Origin: Ectocarpus siliculosus
Lineage: Eukaryota > Sar > Phaeophyceae > Ectocarpales > Ectocarpaceae
NCBI GenBank assembly: GCA_000310025.1
Contig: FN649727.1
Location: 5,247,468 to 5,311,467, forward strand
Length of the DNA: 64,000 nt
Direction of reading: 5' to 3'
The position numbers and the translations under genes were made by a program. The notes under the pieces were generated by a model. That model was not told the origin of the DNA. It saw nothing but the letters and a program-made list of their open reading frames with translations, and did no database searches. Positions 22,996 to 35,200 of the stretch are shown here, piece after piece. The first letter of the stretch is position 1. Every line of letters begins with the position of its first letter.

Positions 22996-23319
22996 GATGG
23001 CGCACAGCACCTTAGTGTTCCAACTCTGCCGTGTGCGTGCGCGTGTGAAAGTGAGGACGACACACACAAGGCAACAGGATCCGACCGCCCAAGGAAGGAT
23101 CTTCAGGGGGATCGCAAACAGTGAAGGTACGGGGGGGGGATACCATGCCAGGGGCTCCGGTATTTCCCGAGCATCCCACAGCACAGCGACGTACCAGCAC
23201 CTCACACAACGTAAGCAACGACACGAGAGGACGCGCTGAGAACGTAAGAGAAGGCTCTCCTGGCACGTAAATAAATTTAGAGGCGTGATCTACTCGGTTT
23301 GCTCTGGGCGAGAAGCAGT
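22996..23319. promoter_or_regulatory. Shared head-to-head promoter region
   Basis: The 324 bp between the start codons of the divergent glycosyltransferase (minus) and the plastid-targeted protein (plus) must hold both promoters and 5' leaders, if both start codons are right. A G-run at 23133-23141 and an alternating GT/CG tract near 23030-23065 are visible. No TATA-like element stands out. Confidence 0.4.
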
Positions 23320-26300
23320 ATGGCCAGGGGCTTGGTGAACGCGAGGTCGTCATGTCGGAGTTGCCTCCTGCTGGTGGCGGCTTCCGCAGCAACAACGCAG
23401 GCCTTCTTCGTGGGGGGGCGGTGTCCTCTACAAGCGAGAGGAGCGAGAACAACAGCAACACCCGCCGAACGACAATATAGAACAAGAGCGCGAGCTGGGC
23501 TTTCAATGATCATCCCACCCGCAGAGTGAGTTGAAGCGTCCCCCACGCACGGGCGTGGTTGGTTGAATGTTGTTGTAGCTGGTGTACGCAGACCTTGCCG
23601 TGTTGATGGCCGCGAGACAAATTGATGACACCACTCTCAAACATGAACGCACTCACACGCCGTTTGCGGTATGGTGTGATGCTCCTTGCCAAGGTGTACT
23701 AGAGTTGCGGACAACCACTTCATATACTGCAAGCGTAGGAAGAACGTCCAGAGACATCGTCTATCTACTGCCAACCACGACGCGAGGTCTGTAGGTTTTT
23801 AGCCTAGTGTAGCTGTTGCTGCCGCCATGGGCGCAACACATACTCAGCAGTGTAGTACTGCCTTGTAAGATGGTGGGAAGCAAGAAGCAAACGGCAGCCT
23901 TTATATGCATGCACGAGTAAGTCTGAAACGCACCATTGAATGTGCATGCACTGCTGTAAACACTGATATCGATATGGACTACACAGGTCCCAAGGGTACG
24001 GTGTGCACTCAGTAGCTACGGAACACACCAGCTGTCCGTGAACACGTTGTTTGCTCTCCTCCTCACAATTTCGCTTCACCTTAACACCAACAACCCACGC
24101 CGATGCCAGGTTGGGGTACGTGACTGAGGCCTACGACGACTTTCCAGACTACGTACCCAACATGGGTGCTTGGGGAGAGTCGAAGCCGGGAAACACTCCG
24201 GGTGAGAGGCAGGGACAGATAGAAGGGGGGGCAGCCATGAACAGGAACGGACGGGGGATGGGGGGGGGGGGGGAGAGACAGAGAGGCCGAAAGAGTGGGG
24301 GGTTAAGAAAGAGGGAGAGAGGGAAGTGTCGAGGACGTTGTTGTGGTCTCAGGGCGGCGTCCAGTAAAGAGGCGGTTTGATGTTTGTTTCGCGAGTGCAG
24401 GAGTCGCTCGCATACAATAGCTCGCCGACATTCCTTGAATCGGAGCTGGAGACTTGCAGGACACACCAAAGAGTGTTTCATTGTCGTAGGTGTCAAATGC
24501 ACGACTGCTTTGAACACCAATAGCTGTCCTGACATACCCACCGTATACCTTGATAAAAACAAAACGTAGTGTTGACTTTGAGATGTTTCCCGATCGTTTC
24601 AGAGGCTTACCCGGCGGACTCGCTGGATCTGGACGCCTTTTGGAACGGAGGGGCGGAGGCGGTGGACTTTCACGACATCCCGGTGGTCGACCGGCCTGTC
24701 TTCGTGGAGATGAAGCAGTTCATCGACAATGAAGGTCATACATACATTATAATCGCTTCCGATTTTCGCATGATTGGCCCAATCGTTTGCCAAAGGACTA
24801 GCCTGAGTTGTTCGTGTTTTTTTAGGCCGATTCGATTCCATTTTGGTCTTTAGTTTTCCTGTTTTTCCGGCAGGATTATGAAAGTTAGAACGTTCTGGAA
24901 ATGGATGAATGTAGTGTTTCGAATTGAGTCAGACATCGTTGCACCAGGCTGCATGGCACCTCGAACATAGGACTTGTGGGCACTTCTCTCGAAGACATGC
25001 AACTGAGGGCGATTATTAAGCTTGGCTGACCGCCAGGAGCACGAGGGCGAGGCGATACGTTCGTGGTGGGTGTTGAACGGCGACCTCTCAAGCAACGATG
25101 ATCGATCCGGCAGCAGCACCGTCGTGCTCGGGGGGTCCGTTTAGCTTGCACTCCATTTGCTGGAGCATGCGTCACAGACATCGTCTGTTGCGGAGCCCCC
25201 GTGAGCGGAGGTCACTGCTTGCTGTGTAGACTCGAGTCCGACCCATTCTGCGCTTCGATGTTCGCTGCCATCTTTCGCTGTATGTTAGGGCTAACGATGC
25301 TCCCATCGGAGACCGAGCTATTGGAGAGGGATATCCAGACCGAGCGGAGAGCACGCGCTAAGGCCAGGAAGGAGCGCTTCGCGGACGAACCGGTGAATAC
25401 GTTTGGGGGAGTTGTATGCACTACCTGCTGCTGGCGTTTGGGGGCGCAAGAGCGCCGTAAGACAATCGACTGTTTTTTTCCCCCCACATCTGTCTGTCTA
25501 CAGATTGGGTAGGATCTTGATTTCGATGTTGTGCACGGATTGGAACATGTACCAGTGTATCTACGCATTTCGAGAGAAAGCGAGACAGCTCGTGTCCCAA
25601 ACCGCGTGTAGTCGGATCGCTCCCCCGTACGCGATGGAACATGTTTCCCATGTACACGGGGCGGTCTCGCGTAGCCGTGCAACATCACAACACCATCGTT
25701 GGAGGCGTGGCATGAGCAGTGGCAGGATGTTTTTTGACAGCCTCCGTCATTTTTTGGGCGTCAAAAGTGATGACGTCATGGCCAGGGTTTACGCACTCCA
25801 CCACCGATGTTTCGCGAAACGCTCGCTTTCAACGCTGAGAATGTGTGCTTCGCACTTCTATCAAGTTTGCGGGGCGCAAAGAGCTCTCTGCGTGAACCCT
25901 TCGGTTTGGTGGTCGGTGGCGTTCTGCACGGTACGCGATGTTGACGGTTATTTGGAAGATTTATTGAACAGGAGCACGTGTCTCTTCGGTGCCATGCTTG
26001 CCAGTCGCTGCTTCTTGCTCTCGGAGCTGTTGAGTGTGGTCTGTGAACGATGACGTTCAGCACCCGATTTGAGTTCCTCAAGCCTACTTCTGACACAACA
26101 GCAGTAGTGCAACGTGGACACAATGTTGGACACCCTGGCATTAGGACGCCCCCATGCGAACAGGTCTACTGAATGTTGTAGCTCCCGTTCGGACAACCCG
26201 CCTTCGGTTGTTTCTTTTCCCTGGCCCATGTTTCATGCTCTCGGCCCGTGCTCCCATGATGCTTGCATCATTTGCCACCGATTTGCTTCTACTATGTACG

Positions 26301-26646
26301 TCCAAAATAATCACGGGATCCACCACCCGTCGTGCTTTCGTACACGCCACCAGTGAGATGCGTTGTTTCGATCACGAAGTCGGCCATCCTGAGACGCAGT
26401 GTTTTTCTTTAAAGTTAACCACTCCCTACCCACAATATGAAACCGGTCGGGTCTTACATACCGTGACAGGATGAGGATCTGGTAGACGACACCCTGGACG
26501 ACTTGCCGCTCGACGACGAGATCGAGGTCGGCGTGATCGACGTCCCGCCGCCGCCGGTAGATTTCGACGACAGTGACGGTTACGACGACGGGTACGACCC
26601 GGACACGGGGGACCTCGGAGGGGCAGAGAGCGATGGCATGTACTAA
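23320..26646 (+). CDS. Plastid-targeted acidic protein of unknown function
   Basis: Five exons join in phase: 23320-23525, 24110-24201, 24603-24734, 25289-25392 and 26470-26646 (stop TAA), 236 residues. The N-terminus has a hydrophobic signal (CLLLVAASAATTQAFFVGG) ending in TQA|FF, followed by an Arg/Ala-rich stretch. This is the bipartite arrangement that takes nuclear-encoded proteins into heterokont plastids, with Phe at the predicted cleavage site. The mature part contains the segments YVTEAYDDFPDYVPNMGAW and DFHDIPVVDRPVFVEMKQF, a basic helix (TERRARAKARKERF), and a very acidic C-terminal tail (about 20 Asp/Glu in the last 58 residues). I do not recognise the family. The third exon's donor (gtcata) is non-consensus but restores phase. 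It probably acts in the stroma. Confidence 0.7.
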
Positions 26647-27666
26647 ATATTCAAAGACGCTTTGGTGTGTGTATCCCCTCCCCCAGCACCCTTGAGGGCA
26701 ACTGAGAGCCTTGATTTAGCAACCGAGTGTGTTATGGCTGCAGGAAAGCGATCCTTCGTGTAGCAACCAAACGTTTCGTTGCTGCAGGAAAGAACCTGTG
26801 GAATGATGTTGCTGCTCCCGGTGCTAGTGAGTCTATCTGGTGAAGACGTTCTGCCGAGGGCAGCAGGTTTCGGCGATACCGGAATTGTTGGTGGTTGTTG
26901 GTAGACCAGCGGTGGAAAGCCTCGGAAGACAAGTATGGTTGCTCATATTTGCGACCACTGCCGTTAGAGCGAAACAGGCAGCACCAACAATCAGCGTGAG
27001 GCAGTATCTGTTCTCATGGCCACAAGGGCTGGCTGAATTTATGTAAGAGTTTTGTTTCTTTCGGTGATGGCCTCGGTGTCGTTTTGGTGCACGGGACCAC
27101 ACGGTCGGGGGATGTTGAAGCCCTCCCTGTCAAAGAACACGAAAACAACCTCAAAGACATGACGCTTCTTTTCTCCTCGCTCTGAGTACACAATGTTTTT
27201 ATCCCCAAGACTACGTTCAGGTCTACGTTACCACACGTATGCCAGCACATCCCTGGAAACAGATGCATCCATAGGAGGAGAGTTCAGCAACGCGGGGGTG
27301 TGCTTGTTACCATTAGAGCCCTTCCTTGTAACTCCGCTCACACGCTTACATGCCCTTAACGTGAAAGGTACCCACTCAATCTCTGGCATACAGGGCATTG
27401 CACGACCCTGCAACATTTCCTGCTCCTACCCACCCTCCCGATCCACCCACGCCCCACCCGGGCGGTTTTCGCACAGCCCCACCAATCCTCCAAAGGAAAA
27501 GGGGGAAATCACCTGGCCGGAACGTCTTCTACACGAATCCTCACGAATGGTGAACCCAGGCTCAACCCAAATGTATGGCAAAAAAATTATGTACAGAGAT
27601 CACCTCCCCGCATCGGACGAGTGTGCTACTATGCATCCCTTTTCTAAACAACAGCGAACTTGTACT
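26647..27666. other. Intergenic, nothing recognised
   Basis: Tail-to-tail interval between the plastid protein gene (plus) and the dynein light chain gene (minus). No protein-like frame was identified. Confidence 0.3.
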
Positions 27667-28595
27667 CTACTCGGGAGAACAGAAAAGTAGCACGAACATC
27701 TGGTCGCACTTGAAGAAGAAGAGGTGTTTGGTTTCGTGGGTCACGGAGCAACCAAAACTCCGTCCCGACTGTTTTCGAAATTGGAAGAGCGATATCCGAG
27801 AGCGAAAAACGAGTCCGATATGTGCAGTAGGCGGGAAGACACAACGAACGGGTGTTAGAGACTGATGGGTGGTGGGCATTGTAGAGGCTGGCTTATTGTA
27901 AGGTACCGATATGGACGGGCAAAGACACTTTGCATATCCTGTGCAATAGCACTGTGCCCTAGGGTATTTCCAAGACCCTCGATGTGCCTCCCCCTTAAGA
28001 GGTCACGGTACACAAATTGCCTCTCCCCATCACCTCCTCTGCACCGTTTCCACTCGCAGGCGCTGCTTCTAACCGTCCACACAAAACACGTAAGAATTGA
28101 AATCTTTCGTGATGCGGAGTTGATCCATGTGCCATCATCGCGCAACGATTGTACACTTGTTGTTTGGCCCGTCTGGACTCCCCTACTGCCGCTGACAGTA
28201 ACGTATGCCTCACCACGCAATGCCAGGAGCCTTCGCACTCCTCGTCAAAATGCTTCTTAACATCAGTCGCTATGTCTTTCTCGATGTCGTATTTGTCCAT
28301 CGCCAAGCACACTCGCCGTTTTGCCTTCTGTTGGAGTTCCTCCGGTATCTCCGCGATCAGTACCTCGATCTGTGCATCGAGACACACGAAAGGAAGGAAG
28401 AACCGAACTGTAGGTTTTGCGCACGAGCGGTGGACCCTTTTTTGATACAAATACCTGGTAGGTTTTCAAGTTGATCTCGCGGAGAGCTATGAGCCTTTCT
28501 CCGTGCACCGCGCAGTCTTCATGCACGCTGATTACTCGATCGGAATAGACGACCCCCTTAACGCCCTCGCCGGATCCATGCAGAAAAGACGCCAT
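27667..28595 (-). CDS. DYNLL: LC8-type dynein light chain
   Basis: Three exons in phase 0: 28595-28455, 28369-28214 and 27768-27667 (stop TAG), about 132 residues. The second exon has AMDKYDIEKDIATDVKKHFD and WHCV, and the third has GRSFGCSVTHETKHLFFFK. These match the LC8 core (MEKYNIEKDIAxxIKKEFD...[25 protein letters not shown]). LC8 is a small dimeric hub that binds dynein intermediate chains, intraflagellar components and many other partners in the cytoplasm and cilium. The 47-residue first exon is unlike usual LC8 N-termini and makes the protein about 40 residues longer than the typical 89. Its ATG at 28595 is the first in frame. A second-lineage, divergent LC8-like protein is likely. 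The C-terminus (VLLFCSPE) replaces the usual FKSG. Confidence 0.85.
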
Positions 28596-30489
28596 CCTCA
28601 CTGGAGCATCAGGGTGTCTGCATGTCAATCAGACGTAGCGGTTCGACTCCAGCCTGATCGCAAAATTGGTCCCAGAGCAGTTTTCACCGCCACCGAGAAC
28701 ACTCGCTATGCCGTAGTGGTCAGGCTGGTGACGACACAAGTCTGAACATGAAAACTAAATACACTTCGAAGCGATTATCTTCGCGGCTAAAACCTCTGTA
28801 CCACCACACCACCATTCCGACCCTTCTGCACATGCGCATCTTGTGTGTCAACGGTATGACGATTGAAATGAATTCAACGACGCCGCCAATCGTACACACC
28901 TTCCTTTCCGTTACTGACTCTTGTGCCTCCGAAGCTGCCTGCTCATCGTCCGCCATATGCCTGCAGATATATGTGGCGTCGGAGCCTCTACGTGTGGAAA
29001 TAAATGTTGTCAAGAGAAGGAGGGGTCGGGTTAAAAGGCACAGGCTGTCAGGGTAGATAGAGGATAATTTTGTGGAACACACCGAATATCACGAGAATAT
29101 GGGGTCATGTTGTAATCAAAGAGTGGACCAGCGATGCATTCTTAGCTCACAGACAACGACTGATGTGCGCGGCCGACCTACCTTTGGGTTGCTGGTTCGA
29201 TGCTCCAGTGCAAATACCCGCACTTAGACTACACAGTCAGTAGTTGCCCGCCCGCGTCTTTGACCTCCAAAGGTCTGAATGAAGAATAAGTATATGCCCA
29301 GTTGGTTGGTGGTTTTGCTGCGCAGCCCTCTGGCCGGGGACAAACCGCCGTTCAAAATCAGAGCTTCACCGTCCAGCAGTACTAACTACAGCAGAGGAAC
29401 ACCACGTCCACAAACTACATGGGGAGAGAAAAGCGTTTGCTACGTCTGCGCGATCCAGAACAATCTGCACAAATGCCGCACACAGCCAGCTACGATAACC
29501 CGTCAGGAACACACCTATGTCAGTCTGCTCGAGGCACCGTGCAATAGTTTGTATCTTTCGATAGAAAGGATGCGCTGTAGAATAGTCTCGACTTTCGTAG
29601 ATCCGAGAACACGAGACGAACCGAAACATGAAACGGTCGCATTCACTATTTTTTTTTTCAGAATCTCCCACAGTCCACAGTCCCGCATGTCCACAAGATA
29701 CAAAAGTAACAGCGAAGGAACTCGGCTCTACCATTCATTTACGAAATATTCTCTTCGGGAAGAGCGTATACTGTTGTAGCGAGACCTTGTCTTCGACACA
29801 GAACGGACTAGCTAGGCTAATATTGCTTTGTACTCTTCGCTACAACGAAGACTTGTCTTGCAAAGATACTCCCAAGATCTAGCGAGAGAGACTAATAGTC
29901 TAAATTACGTGTGAATGTACATTTAGTCTAGGTCTCGACGTGTACCGTGCTGCCCTTGGATCTTGTGCAGAACGCGTAGACTGCACATGGGTATGAAAGA
30001 GAGTTTGTTCCATCAATTATGTTTCCCTCCACAGGACGTTAAGCTTCTTTCAGCGATCGCGATGGGGTATGGAAACTTATTAAGTACCTCTCAAGAAGAG
30101 AGGAGGAGAACGTTGTCTGTGACACGAAGATGTCAAAATTCTTGCAACCGAAGCCGTTGTCTGTCTCCACACAACAAGTAGCATTGTCTGTCGATTTTCC
30201 GCACGCACAGAGGACAGGTACTACGTGCTTCATGTGATTCATTCAGTTGTCATCCGTTCCGTTACAGGTAAGGTAGTCGTGAACGAAAATTCTCCAGCAA
30301 CTTCATGCGCGGCATTGCGGATACGAGACGAATGAATGAAGCCAATTCAATGGCAAAAGCACCATGTCTAATCATCCAAACACAACCCACTCGGAGGACA
30401 CATGAATGAAAAACATATTTCCCTGCAGAGGATGCTGCTCTAGACCAGACGCATACCTCATGTAAGGCTTGCGTGTCGATCAACAGTCA

Positions 30490-30536
<47 letters not shown>

Positions 30537-31400
30537 CACCGGCTACGATACCGACACAGTAAATCTCAAACCGTACACAACGTTACCCAGAAAAAAAGTG
30601 ACCTCGCCTTCCATTTCCACTAACACGGGCACCCAAAAAGTAATCATGAAATAACTTGCTTGCTCTTCCACAACACGTTCAAGTCATCCGGAACCATAGC
30701 GGAACCATTCCCGTGGTCCTTGACCTAGCACGACTGCACGGTTTCGATCGCCCCCTCTTCCTCCCCCCATCTCCCTAGCCGCGGCCCCCTTCTTGTGGAT
30801 TCACCGGCGCAACGGGCCAAGCTGTGATGCTACCCGTCGCGCCTTGCAATCCCACCCAATACAATTGTAACAGCAGCAAGGATAGTTGTAAAGCACAAAC
30901 AACAGCAGTAGTCCAATCATCCCAACATGCAGGTGTCTTGATAGTCAATGCCACAGCCCAGCAGGAGCGCTTTCCAGATCCTCCCTGCCTAACGCACGTT
31001 ATCGTCTATCCAGAGCTCATGTACGAAGGAGTAGTCTAGTCAAGCTTTTAAGCCCGATTCCTCTACAATTCGTTCGTGTGATAACGGCACCTCAGCTTCA
31101 ATCTCCGTTCAGACTTTTCTGCCGGAAAAGGGTCTACACCCTGCAGAATTCGTCAAGTCTGGAACACGCACACCACATCACGTCACACAAAACCGACTTC
31201 CCCGGCACCCCGCAGCCAACCCTCACTCCCGCTTAACATGCAGCCAACAAAAACTCTGAAGCACCCCCCCCCGCGCGCGCGCATTTGGAGGTCTGCTTCG
31301 ATCGGGCATGCGTGAACCTTGCTAGCGGGAAAACGGCAAATTTTCAAACGTACAGGACATTCTGACAAGAAACGAACAACACGAAAGGACGTCACCGCTG
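28596..31400. other. Intergenic, no convincing gene
   Basis: Several frames of 60-170 codons occur but none has a recognisable domain or matching splice sites. A pure ATC repeat lies at 30490-30536. A B-box-like sequence (GGTTCGATGCTC) at 29198-29209 has no suitably placed A box. Confidence 0.3.
30490..30536. repeat. (ATC)n microsatellite
   Basis: About 15 pure ATC units on the plus strand, which create a poly-His frame. No gene context supports translation. Confidence 0.9.
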
Positions 31401-32132
31401 ATGCTGCGGTTCAACAACTTGGAATGCGATCAGAGCTACTACGCTCTCCTATTCAGGTCTAAGGCACGCATAAATTCAGCCTCTCAAGCCACTATACAAT
31501 CCTGCGGGGATGTCCACTGCCTTCTACTACAGCCCGACTTTTGGTATGGTACTGATGTTAAACGAAAACTCTCAAAATTGCAGTCTTGTGTTAAACCTCT
31601 CCTCTTTCTTACAATGAAAGCCCACCGCCTTTTCAAGGCTCCCTCGAAGCGATGGCATGAAAGCACAACTTATGCCGTATCTTTACACGTGTGTGGTTGT
31701 ATCGTACCGACACCTCCTGCTTGGTTGACTGGCTTGTCAATTTGGGACCAACGTAGACATGACAGCACGTGGCGCCTCTATCTGCCAACAAACATTCCCG
31801 CTGCCGCGGCCGCTTCTGTTGCTTCTGCACGTTGGGGCAACACCACAAAAAAGCGAAGTGTCAAAAACGAAAATCATCCACGGTTTCTGCCTGCATATGT
31901 TGTTCGATTCGAGCCCAACGGCGATCTCTCTCAGGTAACGAAGAAAATGACACCATCGTCTCCCGCTGACTGCTGTGTCGTGATGAACGCTACTAGGTCA
32001 TACCAGACCACCCCATCTACCCCTGCTGATCCAACCGGCTTGTCCGTGGCACGAAGAAAAAAGACACTATTTGGTCGAGCTGGTTGTGGCCGAACGACAT
32101 CGTCCAGCCACCTTCAACAACACAAAAAATAA
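31401..32132 (+). CDS. Hypothetical ORF, 243 codons
   Basis: An ATG frame of 243 codons ending in TAA, the longest uninterrupted ATG frame in this gene-poor stretch. The composition (Ser, Thr, Arg, Cys scattered, no hydrophobic pattern) is close to random, and no domain is seen. It lies downstream of the SEC14 gene, which is on the other strand. It could be spurious. Confidence 0.18.
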   Translation: MLRFNNLECDQSYYALLFRSKARINSASQATIQSCGDVHCLLLQPDFWYGTDVKRKLSKLQSCVKPLLFLTMKAHRLFKAPSKRWHESTTYAVSLHVCGCIVPTPPAWLTGLSIWDQRRHDSTWRLYLPTNIPAAAAASVASARWGNTTKKRSVKNENHPRFLPAYVVRFEPNGDLSQVTKKMTPSSPADCCVVMNATRSYQTTPSTPADPTGLSVARRKKTLFGRAGCGRTTSSSHLQQHKK

Positions 32133-32258
32133 ATCTCAAAACCCGATTAAAAAAATGTCCACGATTTTCCTCAACCGCCCAGCGGACCACGGGCCGCACC
32201 CACCCCCGACGAACAGACCGCACCAAAACTGGTTCGACCACTCAGCTGCGCTGCCGCA

Positions 32259-35200
32259 TTACAGCTTCAGGTACTCCTCGTTGGAGTAGGTGAAGTCATC
32301 GAGGCCGCCCGGGAGCGAGGCCGGCAAGGCGGACGGGTCGATGAGCCCCGTAAGAGTCGCCTCCGCCTCCTTCTTCGACAGGAACGCTATCTTCTCCTTC
32401 GTGCGCTCTTCCAGCACGGTGGAGATGAGCTGGACGCGGCGGGCGGTGGGACACACGAGAGCGAGGAGGCGGCGGGCGTGAGAACGGCGTCGGGGAAACA
32501 AAAAACCTCAGGGATTGATTGGCCGCCTGCTAGGACACCCGACCGTGTACGACGTCATCGGTCGACCACGGAGTTTTCGTCATTGCTTCGAAACGTTCCT
32601 TAAAAATACATTGGCCCATCACAAAGCTGCGGGCACACCTTGTCTTCTGTCTCTTTGACACCGTTTTTTATGGCAGCACAATGTTGCAAGAAAAGCTGCA
32701 AACTTTTCCTGCAGCTTTTCTTCCAAACTTTGTCAATGGAACTTTTGATGCACGCTCTTTATGGGACGAAGAAAGTTGTGTGCACGGGACTGGCGGAATG
32801 CGGAGGCGTGATCTTTTTTTTTTTAGCAACGGAGAAGAAGGCACGCGCCTTTCACATTGCACCGCCAAAGAACCGGTCAAAGCGTGCGGGAGAGTGTAGT
32901 TGCAACCTTTTTTCTCCACACTCACGATACCCCAAGGCATCTAACCTGGTACCAGAAAGATGCTGGGTAGATCTAGCTCCCTCGGGGTGGCATTGCTGTT
33001 GCTGTTGCCTCCTCCTTCGAAAAGTTATCGCTGGAAAACCAAAAGATGCACACACAATCCCTGCGAACTTGAACCAACTGCTCTCTGACGTGGGTACTTT
33101 GGGGTCGATCAAAAAAAAATTCCCGATGCGCACGATACTCCCCGGCACCAAACCTTGGGCATGAAAGATGGAGCAAAGAGCTACCTCCCACCGAGCGACC
33201 TTGCTACTGCTGTTGCTTCCTCCTTCGGAAAGTTATCGGTGGATAACCAAACCCGTGGCGGTCAAAAAAATCGAGCTTGAACTAACCGCTCGCGGCCGTT
33301 GGCGGTTGTGCACAGCACAATCTTTTTTTCCCGGCGCATTCGGCGGCACCTCACGGCCCCAAACCTTGGCATTGCCCAACAGCCCATGGCATCACCTTCT
33401 TCCAGATACCATTCATGAGGCACCTCGTTAAGTATTCAACGAGATATGGGTGATCACAGCCTTTCCACAATCGATGCTGGAGAGGGTCTACGTGTGCGGT
33501 AGGGGTAGAAGCTTGACGTGAACCGGTATAGTTTCCGCCGTGCAGCTTTTCTCGCCCCTTCCCGACTAGAGAAAAGCCGCAAAACTTTTCAGCCAGATTG
33601 CAGCTTTTCGCTCCGGAAAAAAAGTTCCACAACTCTTCGTGCAACTTTTAGTTCCCATACTGAGTGTACATTAGCAAAGCTGCAAGAAAAGTTGCAGAAA
33701 TGCAGCTTTTATTGCAGCATTGTGCTGCCATAAAAAGCGGTGTGAGAGCGCTGTCTGTCGCTTCACCTGGTCTTACGGTTTACAGCATTTACTCGCTGTC
33801 TGTGCTTTGCATGATGCAGCAAGCAATTCTGCGTAGTTCACCACCGTGGTTAAAACCCCATGTTGGAGCGGCGGTTCGACACCGTAAAAAAATCGACAAG
33901 CGCACCTTCCACACGAATGTGATGGGTCCCCCTGCGTTCACGATCACCACATATCCCAGACGCATCGGGTAGTGGCGCTGCATCGTGATGAACGCCGTCT
34001 TGAGCATGGGCAGGGGCGGCGTCTTGGAGGGCCCGAACCCGGAGCAGTCGGCCACCACGGCGAACTGCGTCTGCCCCTTGGGCAGCGAGCCTTTCGCCCT
34101 CTCCAACGTGTGAAACAGCAGGTTCAAACCCTGCGGCGGGTGTTGCGACATAACGGAGGAGAAAACAATGTATCGTCCCTCGCTGCGGTGTATCGATGCT
34201 GTTGCCAAAATGGTCTTGGTGCGAGAAATTTAGCACGCAATGCTGAGATGCAAAGACTACACGAATACACGCGGCCTCTGCCTAAGGAGCGCGAGCGTTT
34301 AGAATCTGCGATTTTCACCTCAAGAATGTCCCGTAGATTGTGACGTGTCAAAGTGGCCTGTCAGAGGTCACCTACCTTCGGGGGTGTTGCCGCAGACTAG
34401 AACCAGCGGACACGCTCAACCCGCGAGCCAGCTGCCCCCCCCCTCTCTCTCTCGCTATTCTTACATTCGTTCTCCCTCTCTCACGAAACCCCGTCATGTC
34501 TGCCAGCGTCGATGGTCATAAGACAAGCACAACACACTAGCATGCAAGATGATGCAGCAACAATGCTGCTTGGTGGCATTGAGTCTTCTACTTGCACCTC
34601 AGAAGCAGGACAATGTCGTCCAACTCCTGCGCGCCCCGTCACGGATGTTGGCCTACGAGCCCTAGCCTCCCCGAGTGCCAATTTTATGGGAATTGACGCC
34701 TATTTAGGTTTGCCTGGCGGCGGTTACCGAGGTGTTTCAGCTGCCTCGCGCTTCGTAAGGCATCTCAGGCAACCAAAACACCGTCTTAGGCAACCCCTCT
34801 CTGGAACGGGCGCCTCAGGCAACACCTCAGGCATGCCTGATCGGTCAGTCCTCTCTTCCTTTTATATACGCCTTCGCGAACGCCCGCTGCTGGCCCGAGA
34901 CGTCCCTGAAGAACATCTTTGGGGAAGCAGGCTTGGCGGCCTTTAGGATCGCGGGTTGTTGGGCGGTAACAGCCCGGAGAATCTCGGTGTCCTCCAAGAG
35001 GACGATCTTGGTGGACGCCGAGAGTCTCCAGGCAGTCAACGCCAAACAAGTCCGCGATGCTACAGGCGGCAAAGCCTACCATCCCGAAGGTGTTCTTCAG
35101 GGGCGTCGCGGGCCTGCAGCGGGCGTTCGCCGAGGCGAGTCAACCAGGTGTGCGCTCCACGCCACACGTGCATCCCACAGAGGAAAATCGAGCCGCAGCG

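Noticed and set aside
29135-29212. tRNA candidate with TTAGCTCA and GGTTCGATGCTC
   Set aside because: The spacing is too long for a simple tRNA, and no cloverleaf could be drawn.
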